A stretch of DNA of 64,000 nt from an uncultured Eubacteriales bacterium (lineage in GTDB: Bacteria > Bacillota > Clostridia > Oscillospirales > Acutalibacteraceae). Shown in pieces: positions 36,338 to 44,386 of this stretch. The position numbers and the translations under genes are program-made. The notes under the pieces were generated by a model. That model was not told the origin of the DNA. It was given only the letters and a program-made list of their open reading frames with translations, and ran no database searches. The stretch covers positions 1 through 64,000 of the forward strand of contig CAKSHI010000005.1 of assembly GCA_934457115.1 (NCBI GenBank), read 5' to 3'. Positions within the stretch are counted from its first letter, which is position 1. Every line of letters starts with the position of its first letter.

Positions 36338-36901
36338 ATGTATAATAGAGAAAGCTTAGATTGCGATACAATATCTTACTTAAATCGTTTTTATGAAATA
36401 TTGGAAGAAATGATTATAGGTATGACCAGTGCTAAACTTGTAGACAGTATTTCACACAATTTTATTGTTCAAATGATTCCACATCATATGGCAGCAATAG
36501 AAATGTCTAAAAACCTTTTGCAGTATACAAGGTTTACTCCATTGGAGAATATAGCTCTCAACATTATAAAAAGTCAAACTAAAAGCATAGAGGATATGAG
36601 GAATGCGTTAGATAGGTGTACTGACTTAAAAAATAGTAAGACAGATTTGTGCAGTTACCAAAGGAATTTTATAGGGATTATAGATACGATGTTTAAACAA
36701 ATGAGAAATGCGTGTGTTAGCAATAACATAAACCGAAATTTTATATTAGAGATGGTTCCGCATCATGAGGGTGCAATTCGTATGTCTCGTAATCTATTGA
36801 ATTATGATATTTGCCCTGAACTTGCTCCAATAGCTAAGGCAATTATTAAGTCACAAAGTAGAGGAGTAATTGAGATGAAACAATTGCTTTGCCGTACTTA
36901 A
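36338..36901 (+). CDS. Double DUF305 (ferritin-like) protein
   Basis: A 187-residue protein with two tandem copies of the DUF305 four-helix unit. The marker HH motif appears in both: VQMIPHHMAAIEMSKNLL (about 50) and LEMVPHHEGAIRMSRNLL (about 145), each followed by a helix with IIKSQ. Members are often linked to metal or copper handling, but function is not established. There is no signal peptide, unlike many relatives, so it is probably cytoplasmic. AAGGGG precedes the ATG. It is a single-gene unit. Confidence 0.85.
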   Translation: MYNRESLDCDTISYLNRFYEILEEMIIGMTSAKLVDSISHNFIVQMIPHHMAAIEMSKNLLQYTRFTPLENIALNIIKSQTKSIEDMRNALDRCTDLKNSKTDLCSYQRNFIGIIDTMFKQMRNACVSNNINRNFILEMVPHHEGAIRMSRNLLNYDICPELAPIAKAIIKSQSRGVIEMKQLLCRT

Positions 36902-36939
36902 ATAATTATGGTTTCATTGATATATAGTAATACAAAAAC

Positions 36940-36968
36940 AAAAGCGATGGTATAATACCATCGCTTTT
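36940..36968. terminator. Bidirectional terminator between the DUF305 and DUF975 genes
   Basis: A perfect 13-bp stem (36940-36952 with 36956-36968) with a 3-nt loop is flanked by A on the left and T on the right. It serves the converging genes on both strands. Confidence 0.85.
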
Positions 36969-36984
36969 AATCGTTATCTAAATT

Positions 36985-37698
36985 TTAATTAATTTTTCCA
37001 AGCTCTTCTTTAGATACAATGCCGTTTTGGATAGAAACTTCAAGTAAGTTTTTATAGTATTCAGCTAATGTAGCGCTTTGATATGGTGTAACGTAGAATA
37101 TCATTAGGATTGTTGGAGTGAAGCCTATATATAACCCTAATACAAAGGCACCAAGTACTACGTGACTGAGGAAGAGCAATGTTGTCAAAAGGCCAAATGC
37201 TAAGAATACTAATATGTACCAACCAATAAAACTTAACTTCAACATGAAAAGTTCACCTTTGTGACCTTTCATCATACGTTGTGATATTTTTAATGCCTTT
37301 GTAGGTGCAACTTCCGGACAATCTGCTAGTATATATGGAGTCATAGCATATGAAAAACTTTTTACTATACCCGGTATCCAGAATAGTAACGACCAAAGAA
37401 AAATCCATAATGCCATCCATAGTGATCCGCCAAGTTTTCTTGTATAGCCGGCATCAAATGTATCCTTAAATGGTGTAAGTACCTCAGCATCTTCTTTATT
37501 TGATAATTTTAAAAAGAAGGAGCAAAGGCCGACTTCCAATGGTATAACTATAAACAGAACTGCAAGAAAGCCTGCATAAGGAATAACGGATAATATTGCA
37601 GCAGCTATTATAGTTAATGCTACTGCTGCAACGCAAAGCCAATAGTTTGGAATAAAATTTTGTTTTGCAAGTAGTTTTAATTCTGCACGTGTTTTCAA
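36985..37698 (-). CDS. DUF975 family membrane protein
   Basis: A 237-residue integral membrane protein with five or six hydrophobic segments. It opens KTRAELKLLAKQNF and has LPYSATL-like YVTPYQSATLAEYYKNL near the end, typical of DUF975 proteins of Firmicutes, whose role is unknown. The TTG at 37698 is chosen because AAGGAG lies nine bases upstream; an earlier TTG abuts the site directly. Confidence 0.82.
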   Translation of the reverse strand: MKTRAELKLLAKQNFIPNYWLCVAAVALTIIAAAILSVIPYAGFLAVLFIVIPLEVGLCSFFLKLSNKEDAEVLTPFKDTFDAGYTRKLGGSLWMALWIFLWSLLFWIPGIVKSFSYAMTPYILADCPEVAPTKALKISQRMMKGHKGELFMLKLSFIGWYILVFLAFGLLTTLLFLSHVVLGAFVLGLYIGFTPTILMIFYVTPYQSATLAEYYKNLLEVSIQNGIVSKEELGKIN

Positions 37699-37908
37699 TA
37701 TAAACAACTCCTTTATATATTAATATGGACATATTATGACACGTTTTTTGTTTAAAGTCAATATATTGAACAATAATTTTTTCAATATATGTTTATTGAT
37801 GAAAGGTATGGATATATTAATGGAATATGTTGACATAAATCTCCTTTTGTACTATTATTTACCTGAACCGCTCTATGTTTAATAATAATAAATAAAGGGG
37901 AATAATCT

Positions 37909-38696
37909 ATGATATTAAAAATGAGAAAGACTGTATCGATTTTATTGTTATCCATTATCTTATTAACAGGAATGACTGTGTATGCAGCACCACCTAAATA
38001 TGACACATCGTCTTTTGAAAGAATTGATGTTGATTGCATTTTTTCAGTTGGACCAAATTGCCGTGTGGCATATAACTTATCTAGAAATGGTATGAGACCA
38101 TTTGCAGTTCCGCTTGACTATATCGGACATCCCGGGGGGTAGAAGGCTTCCCTCAATATTCTTTATCCACAGTCAACCATCTTTATGAAACCCATTTTAA
38201 GGACTTTTTTGAGGATGCCCAAGTGATTCCAAATAAATTTTGTGGTAATTGCAGGTGGGTAAGGGACACCAAGAATAATATCTATTCTATTCATCATTTT
38301 AATAGAAATAACCCCATGTACATTGAGCAGAGTAATTTTAGAAAAACTATGATTGAAAGAGCAAAAAGACAAGAGGATGCTTTTAGGAGAGCAAACTCTA
38401 TAGGATTTATAACAAATAGAAAAAATGCAAGTGTAAATGAGCTATCAGCCTTTGTTACAAGGTTTAGTAAGCTTTATCCAAACAAAAAGGTAACACTTAT
38501 AAATATGGTACATAAAGAAATGCCCGGCATGCAACAAAAGACTATATTCAAAAATGGGAATCTAAAAGTTGTGCAATTTACTTATAATGAAATATTACCT
38601 AAAACCGATGAATTTAAAAATATTGCCGAGTGGGAAGGAAATGTTTTTGCGTGGAAAGCAGCTTTGAGCTGTGTACACCTTAACAAGGCAAAATAA
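37909..38696 (+). pseudogene. Secreted DUF1796-like putative cysteine peptidase, split by a frameshift at G6
   Basis: The first reading frame (77 residues) has a signal peptide ending TVYAA and then CIFSVGPNCRVAYNLSRNG, the opening of DUF1796 (papain-like fold, conserved Cys), and stops at TAG just after GGGGGG (38134-38139). A -1 shift at that run continues directly as VEGFPQYSLSTVNHLY and runs to 38696 with YSIHHFNR and AEWEGNVFAWK, completing a 262-residue protein. AAAGGGG precedes the ATG. It may be a recent pseudogene, a phase-variable gene, a slippage-expressed gene or an assembly error. A signal peptide is unusual for this family. Confidence 0.7.
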
Positions 38697-38738
38697 TTAA
38701 ATAAGAAGTATATTAGTATGGATAGAGCGGTATATTGA

Positions 38739-38776
38739 TACGGATGGATATGTGGATAGCCTATATATCTATCCGT
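38739..38776 (+). other. Inverted repeat before prfB
   Basis: A 13-bp stem with one wobble pair (about 38739-38751 with 38764-38776) lies after the DUF1796-like gene. The following T content is poor, so it may be a weak terminator. The prfB promoter probably follows (TTGACA near 38825 and TATTAT downstream). Confidence 0.35.
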
Positions 38777-38878
38777 AACTTTATATATAAGTATTATATT
38801 TTAAAATATCGCATTCCTTTACTTTGACAATATTATATTTTATAATATTATTATATATAGAATAAAAAGGATGATATC

Positions 38879-40000
38879 ATGCTACAATTTGATGAGTTAA
38901 GGCTTTCTTTGGAAGAATTAAGACCACAAATAGAGGATTTAAGAGAAGCTATAGGTGTTGATACTATTGAAAAGGAAGTAAAAGAGCTGGAAAAAACAGC
39001 TGCCGAACCCGGTTTTTGGGATGATGTAAATGAATCTAAAAAAATCCTAAGGAAAACAAGTATATTAAAGAACAAGGTTGAGAGTTATAATAAACTATAC
39101 TCTTCATTTGAGGACACGCTTGCTTTAGTAGAGCTTGCAAACGAGGAAGAAGACTTATCCCTTTTACCGGAGGCTCAAAGTGAGTTTTCAAAGGTTAAGG
39201 ATAATCTTGAAAATCAACGTCTTACCACACTTTTAACGGGTGAATATGATAACAATAATGCTATTTTAACATTCCATGCCGGCGCAGGCGGGACAGAGGC
39301 TCAAGATTGGGTGGAAATGCTTTATAGAATGTATTGTCGATGGGGAGAAAGGCATAATTATAAAGTGAAAACCTTAGATTATCTTGATGGTGAAGAAGCA
39401 GGACTTAAAAGTGTATCCGTCTTGATAGAAGGAATTAATGCTTATGGCTTTATGAAAAGTGAAGCGGGGGTTCATCGATTGGTTAGAGTTTCACCTTTCG
39501 ATTCATCAGGAAGAAGGCACACCTCTTTTGCATCTTTAGAGGTTATGCCTGAAATTGATGATAATATAGAAATTGATATTTCTCCTGATGATATTAAAAT
39601 GGACGTGTTTAGGTCAAGTGGAGCGGGAGGACAGCATATTAACAAAACTTCTTCGGCTGTTCGTCTTACTCATTTGCCTACGGGAATAGTTGTTGCTTGC
39701 CAAAATGAGAGAAGTCAACATCAAAATAGGGAAGTTGCTATGAAGATGCTAAAGTCAAAGCTTCTTGAAATTAAGGAAAGAGAACATCTTGATAAAATAG
39801 AGGATATAAAGGGAGACCAAAAGGAAATAGGTTGGGGTTCTCAAATTAGATCGTACGTATTTATGCCATATACCCTTGTAAAAGATCATCGCACCAACTA
39901 TGAAATGGGCAATATAGGTGCTGTTATGGATGGGGATATAGACGGATTTATTAATGCCTATCTAAAAGCCCAAAGCCTAAATTCCTTAAATAAAGATTAG
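38879..40000 (+). CDS. prfB: Peptide chain release factor 2
   Basis: A 373-residue RF2 that ends translation at UGA and UAA. The stop-recognition tripeptide SPF is in RVSPFDSSG and the peptidyl-transferase motif GGQ is in SGAGGQHINKT. The whole protein is in one frame: where most RF2 genes have an in-frame TGA with +1 frameshift around codon 25, the sequence reads REAIGVDTIEKE without CTTTGA. RF2 autoregulation by frameshift is thus absent. GGATG precedes the ATG. Confidence 0.96.
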   Translation: MLQFDELRLSLEELRPQIEDLREAIGVDTIEKEVKELEKTAAEPGFWDDVNESKKILRKTSILKNKVESYNKLYSSFEDTLALVELANEEEDLSLLPEAQSEFSKVKDNLENQRLTTLLTGEYDNNNAILTFHAGAGGTEAQDWVEMLYRMYCRWGERHNYKVKTLDYLDGEEAGLKSVSVLIEGINAYGFMKSEAGVHRLVRVSPFDSSGRRHTSFASLEVMPEIDDNIEIDISPDDIKMDVFRSSGAGGQHINKTSSAVRLTHLPTGIVVACQNERSQHQNREVAMKMLKSKLLEIKEREHLDKIEDIKGDQKEIGWGSQIRSYVFMPYTLVKDHRTNYEMGNIGAVMDGDIDGFINAYLKAQSLNSLNKD

Positions 40001-40077
40001 GTATTATTATAATATTTTTAGAATATTAAAAATATAACTTGTCTAGAAAAAATAAGTATATAAAAAAGGAAATACAA

Positions 40078-40500
40078 ATGAAAAACAAATTTTTTGATAT
40101 AAAACTTTTAAAGTTTATCGTAGTAGGCGTAGTAAACACATTATTTAGTATGTTATTAATGTTTTTGCTTTATAATCTATTGCATTTTGGGTATTGGGGT
40201 TCTTCTTCAATATCATATATATTAGCAAGTATATTAAGCTTTGTTTTAAATAAAAGTTTTACTTTTAAAAATAAGGATTCCATAGTGAAAACAGCAGTAA
40301 AGTTTTCTATTAATGTTGCAGTATGCTATGTTTTGGCATACAGTGTATCAAAACCGTTAGTTATATTAATTCTTTCAAAGTTTAGTTTATCAAGCGAGAT
40401 AATAGACCAAGCAGCAATGTTATTTGGCATGGTTATTTTCACGATGCTAAATTATGTTGGCCAAAGGTTTTTTGCATTTAAGAATACGACAAATGCTTAA
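40078..40500 (+). CDS. GtrA family membrane protein
   Basis: A 140-residue protein with four predicted membrane helices. The opening LLKFIVVGVVNTLFS and the later FVLNKSFTF are typical of GtrA-like proteins, some of which move lipid-linked sugars across the membrane for surface glycan modification. No glycosyltransferase lies nearby to suggest a substrate. The ATG at 40078 is preceded by AAAAAAGG. Confidence 0.85.
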   Translation: MKNKFFDIKLLKFIVVGVVNTLFSMLLMFLLYNLLHFGYWGSSSISYILASILSFVLNKSFTFKNKDSIVKTAVKFSINVAVCYVLAYSVSKPLVILILSKFSLSSEIIDQAAMLFGMVIFTMLNYVGQRFFAFKNTTNA

Positions 40501-40531
40501 AATCATTAATATAGCTATATAATTAAAAATA

Positions 40532-40569
40532 AAAATCGCCGATGTATTTTAAAATACATTGGCGATTTT
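40532..40569. terminator. Bidirectional terminator between gtrA-like gene and recN
   Basis: A 19-bp stem with one wobble pair (40532-40550 with 40551-40569) is flanked by A and T runs. It lies between converging genes. Confidence 0.85.
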
Positions 40570-40575
40570 CATTTT

Positions 40576-42258
40576 CTATTTTATATTAGATGCTTTTGCC
40601 ATTTCAAGCATTTCCTTTGCATTTTTAAGGGTTGCATCGGTTATATTAAGTCCACCTATTATTCGAGCAATTTCATGTTGACGGCCGTCATTGTTTAGGG
40701 TTTCAATTTTTGTGTACGTCCTTTGGTTTTCTACTGTCTTTTTAATAAGAAGATGATTATCTCCAAAGACTGCAATTTGTGAAAGGTGTGTGACGCATAT
40801 AACTTGCCTGTTTTTAGATACTTCCTTTAGTTTTAGTCCAACCTTTTGAGCGGCACTTCCGCTTATACCCGTATCAACCTCGTCAAATATCATAGTGTCT
40901 ACATCATCGTTTAATGATAGCACGTTTTTGATGGATAGCATTATCCTAGAAAGTTCTCCACCTGATGCGATTTTAGATAAGGGCTTTTGCGCTTCACCTG
41001 AGTTCGTGGAGATTAAAAACTCAACTTTATCTTTACCAAGTGAGTATTTTTCACAGCATTTTATATCTACATATATAGATACACCCAGCATATCAAGGTA
41101 AGTAAGCTCATCCTTGACCTTCTTTGAAAATTCCTTAGCAGTTTGTCTTCTTTTAGATGAGAGTAGGTCTGCTAATCGATCAGCTTCATTTTCTAATAAA
41201 CTTTTCTTCTCTTCGAGTTTGTGCAGCTCCTGATCGGAATTTTCTATCTTGGAAAGCTCTTTTTTAATTTTATCTAAATAGTTTAGGATTTCTTCTATGG
41301 TGTTGCCGTATTTTCTTTTTAGCTTATGAATTTGGTCTAATCTTTCTTCTATTTCATCAAGTTCATTTTGGTCATAGAAGGTGTCATCAAGATAGGAGTT
41401 AAGATCCATAGAACAATCTTCGATTTCATAAAAAGCATTTTGAAGCCTGTTTCTTGTTTCTTGAGATTTTGTGAGGAAGTCATTTATACTGTCTAGTTCT
41501 AAAACTGCTTCGTTTAGGTTTTTTAGAACTCCCGGGAATTCATCCTTACCATCTAGTAGATACTTTGTTTGATTAATAGCACGAGCTATTTTTTCACTAT
41601 TCAAGTAATTATTCCTTGTTTCTATAAGTTGCTCTAATTCGCCGGGCTGAAGGTTAGCATTCTCGATTTCTTCGACTTGAAATCGTAATAGATCTAACCG
41701 CTGTTCTCTTTCCATATCGTTTACTAATAGCTTTTTTATTTCATTATTGACATTAGTAAATTCATTATATACTGCTTTATATTTATCAAGAAGTTCATTT
41801 AGATTTCCAAGTTTATCTATATACGAGATATGTGATGATGTTGATAAGAGACCGTAATTTTCATTTTGACCATGTATATTTATTAGATTTAGTCCAAGTT
41901 CTTTTAGGAAGGATACAGTCGTTGGCCTGCTGTTTATATAGCAGGTACTTTTTCCGTTTATATTGATTTCTCTACTTATTATTAGAAGCTGATCCTCATC
42001 CAAAGTATATCCTGCTTTTTTTATTTTTTCCAACACTGTAGGTGATAGGTCATCGAATGTGGCGGATACAAATGCAGAGCTAGCTCCTGTTCGTATTAAA
42101 TCCTTAGATATACGTTTACCTAAAATTGAATTAATAGCCCCAATAACTATAGATTTTCCTGCCCCCGTTTCACCCGTCATAACGTTAAGGCCGGATTTGA
42201 AGTTGATATTTGATTTTTCTATTACTGCTATATTTTCAATGTATAGGTTTGTGAGCAT
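40576..42258 (-). CDS. recN: DNA repair protein RecN
   Basis: A 560-residue SMC-like ATPase of double-strand-break repair. Walker A is MTGETGAGKSIVIGA, a long coiled-coil fills about residues 155-385, and the C-terminal ATPase half has ASGGELSRIMLSIK and MIFDEVDTGISG. The ATG at 42258 has GGAAGGTG upstream. It is the last gene of the nusB-to-recN cluster, four bases from argR. Confidence 0.96.
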   Translation of the reverse strand: MLTNLYIENIAVIEKSNINFKSGLNVMTGETGAGKSIVIGAINSILGKRISKDLIRTGASSAFVSATFDDLSPTVLEKIKKAGYTLDEDQLLIISREININGKSTCYINSRPTTVSFLKELGLNLINIHGQNENYGLLSTSSHISYIDKLGNLNELLDKYKAVYNEFTNVNNEIKKLLVNDMEREQRLDLLRFQVEEIENANLQPGELEQLIETRNNYLNSEKIARAINQTKYLLDGKDEFPGVLKNLNEAVLELDSINDFLTKSQETRNRLQNAFYEIEDCSMDLNSYLDDTFYDQNELDEIEERLDQIHKLKRKYGNTIEEILNYLDKIKKELSKIENSDQELHKLEEKKSLLENEADRLADLLSSKRRQTAKEFSKKVKDELTYLDMLGVSIYVDIKCCEKYSLGKDKVEFLISTNSGEAQKPLSKIASGGELSRIMLSIKNVLSLNDDVDTMIFDEVDTGISGSAAQKVGLKLKEVSKNRQVICVTHLSQIAVFGDNHLLIKKTVENQRTYTKIETLNNDGRQHEIARIIGGLNITDATLKNAKEMLEMAKASNIK

Positions 42259-42262
42259 GAAA

Positions 42263-42718
42263 TCACCTTCCAAAGATTAAGTCTTGAAATATATCTACTA
42301 TGTTTTTAGCACTTTTATTGTCTTGCATTGCAATAAATATTGTATCGTCTCCTGCTATAGTACCGACTAGATGGTCAAAGTGAAGAGAATCTATGTTTGC
42401 GCAGATTGCTTGGGCCATACCACTTATAGTTTTTATAACGACCATATTTTGTGCAATGTCAATCTTGGTTATCGAGGAGGAAAAAATCGATAAGAAGTTA
42501 GGGGAGTCTTGAGGAATGGTAGGTTTGTTATACTTATATTTATATTTCCCATTTTCAGTTGGTACTTTAATAAGCTTTAATTCCTTAATATCCCTTGAAA
42601 CGGTTGCTTGGGTTATATGATATTGATTTTCTTTTAGTAGTTTTAAAAGGTCTTCTTGAGTATCGATGTCGTTATTTTGAATTAGTTCTAAAATCATTTT
42701 GTGTCGTTTATTTTTCAC
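42263..42718 (-). CDS. argR: Arginine repressor
   Basis: A 151-residue ArgR/AhrC protein. The N-terminal winged helix (ITQATVSRDIKELKLIKV) binds ARG boxes, and the C-terminal domain (VVIKTISGMAQAICANID, VGTIAGDDTIFI) binds arginine and forms hexamers. It controls arginine biosynthesis and breakdown, whose genes are elsewhere; its place before recN is conserved in Firmicutes. The start is GTG with AAAGGAG upstream. Confidence 0.96.
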   Translation of the reverse strand: MKNKRHKMILELIQNNDIDTQEDLLKLLKENQYHITQATVSRDIKELKLIKVPTENGKYKYKYNKPTIPQDSPNFLSIFSSSITKIDIAQNMVVIKTISGMAQAICANIDSLHFDHLVGTIAGDDTIFIAMQDNKSAKNIVDIFQDLIFGR

Positions 42719-42720
42719 TG

Positions 42721-43569
42721 CTAAATTCTCCTTTCTGATAACTTCTGGTTTAAGACATCATAAAAGTTATTTTCAGAAAGATTTATAAGACCTACTTGTG
42801 TTTTAGATACTGTTATTTCAACTACATCATCATAGGATAGCTTAATAGATTTTTCACCGTCTATAGTTAAATATAATTGACGATTATTTTCTTTGGCAGA
42901 GTAAATGGATAGATTGGAATCTTCGCCAAAGACTATTGACCTTGAAAAAAGAGAATGAGAACAAATAGGGGTTAGCAAGATACATTTCATATTTGGTTCA
43001 ACGACGGGTCCGCCGGCTGAAAGCGAATAGGCAGTTGAACCGGTGGGGGTTGCTATTATAATTCCGTCTGCTCTATATTGATTTATCTTGTTATCATTGA
43101 AGGCTACGTTTAGATCTACAAGTCCTGATATCTTGCCTCCGGAAAAAACAGCGTCATTTAAGGCAAAGAATTTCTTATCATTTATATATATATCAAGCAT
43201 CATTCTATTTTCAATAGTAAAATCGTTGGAAGTTATTTTTTTGAGATTTTTAAGTTCATTGGGTTCAAGTCCTGCTACAAATCCTATTCTACCAAGATTT
43301 ATTCCTAAGACTGGTTTTTGATAAAGGCAGGCTCTTTTAGACGTATGGATAATAGTACCATCACCGCCTATTGTTATAACCAAATCACAATTTCTCAAGA
43401 CAGAGTCAATGTCTCTATGAAATTCTATACCGCTAAAATGTGAAAAGTACTTTTTAAATTTAATTTCTAATAGTACTTTAGCGCCTAAGGACATCAATTC
43501 ATTAATAACATTATATGCGCAGTTTATAGAGCCTTTTTTTTGAAGATTAGGGATTAGGGCTATGTTCAC
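42721..43569 (-). CDS. nadK: NAD kinase
   Basis: A 282-residue kinase making NADP from NAD. The GGDG motif is in VITIGGDGTIIH, and the nucleotide-binding motif is ADGIIIATPTGSTAYSLSAGG without a long insertion. The start is GTG and lies inside the end of tlyA (23-base overlap), indicating translational coupling. Confidence 0.95.
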   Translation of the reverse strand: MNIALIPNLQKKGSINCAYNVINELMSLGAKVLLEIKFKKYFSHFSGIEFHRDIDSVLRNCDLVITIGGDGTIIHTSKRACLYQKPVLGINLGRIGFVAGLEPNELKNLKKITSNDFTIENRMMLDIYINDKKFFALNDAVFSGGKISGLVDLNVAFNDNKINQYRADGIIIATPTGSTAYSLSAGGPVVEPNMKCILLTPICSHSLFSRSIVFGEDSNLSIYSAKENNRQLYLTIDGEKSIKLSYDDVVEITVSKTQVGLINLSENNFYDVLNQKLSERRI

Positions 43570-44386
43570 CTATTTCACCACCGTTTAATATTATATGTGA
43601 ATCTTTAACCAACTTTTTGACATCTATATCATCTTTATGCTTTTTATTATTTGACTTTTCTATATATAATAAATATTCAATATTACCCTCCGGACCTTTT
43701 ATTGGTGAAAAATCAAGACCTAAAATGTTGAATCCGTTTTCGTATGAAAAGTTTATTATTTTATTTATCACATCTTCATGAACTTTAGGGTCTCTAACAA
43801 CACCTTTTTTGCCTACATTTTCTTTTCCGGCTTCAAATTGTGGCTTTATAAGGCATACAGCTTGAGCATTGTCCTTCATAAATTTATATGCAGCGGGCAA
43901 AACCAAACATAGAGATATAAATGAAACATCGACACTAAAAAAGTCTATAGGATCTTTTATTTGCTCGTCAGTTATATATCTTATGTTTGTTCGTTCAAGG
44001 TTGATGACTTTGGGGTCTGTTCTTAATTTCCAAGCAAGTTGACCGTAACCTACGTCTATAGAATAGACCTTTTTTGCTCCATTTTGGAGCATACAGTCCG
44101 TAAATCCGCCGGTAGAGGCACCTATGTCCATGCAAATTTTATCCCTTAAATCTATAGGGAAAATCTTAATAGCCTTAGCAAGTTTATAGCCACCACGGCT
44201 TACATATGGCATGGCTTTTCCTCTTAATTCAACCTTAACATCATCTTTATAGAAGGTTCCTGCCTTATCGGATTTTTGATTATTTACGTATATTTTACCT
44301 TCCATTATTAGGGCTTTTGCTTTTTCACGGCTTTCTGCAAGGCCCTTTTCAACTACTATGCAGTCAAGCCTCTTCTTTTGGGCCAT
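43547..44386 (-). CDS. tlyA: TlyA family rRNA 2'-O-methyltransferase
   Basis: A 279-residue protein with an N-terminal S4 RNA-binding domain (RLDCIVVEKGLAESREKAKALI) and an FtsJ-like methyltransferase fold (MDIGASTGGFTDCMLQNGA, VDVSFISL, KPQFEAG). Related TlyA proteins methylate 16S and/or 23S rRNA; the older haemolysin name should not be read as function. It overlaps dxs by 23 bases and nadK likewise. Confidence 0.94.
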   Translation of the reverse strand: MAQKKRLDCIVVEKGLAESREKAKALIMEGKIYVNNQKSDKAGTFYKDDVKVELRGKAMPYVSRGGYKLAKAIKIFPIDLRDKICMDIGASTGGFTDCMLQNGAKKVYSIDVGYGQLAWKLRTDPKVINLERTNIRYITDEQIKDPIDFFSVDVSFISLCLVLPAAYKFMKDNAQAVCLIKPQFEAGKENVGKKGVVRDPKVHEDVINKIINFSYENGFNILGLDFSPIKGPEGNIEYLLYIEKSNNKKHKDDIDVKKLVKDSHIILNGGEIGEHSPNP

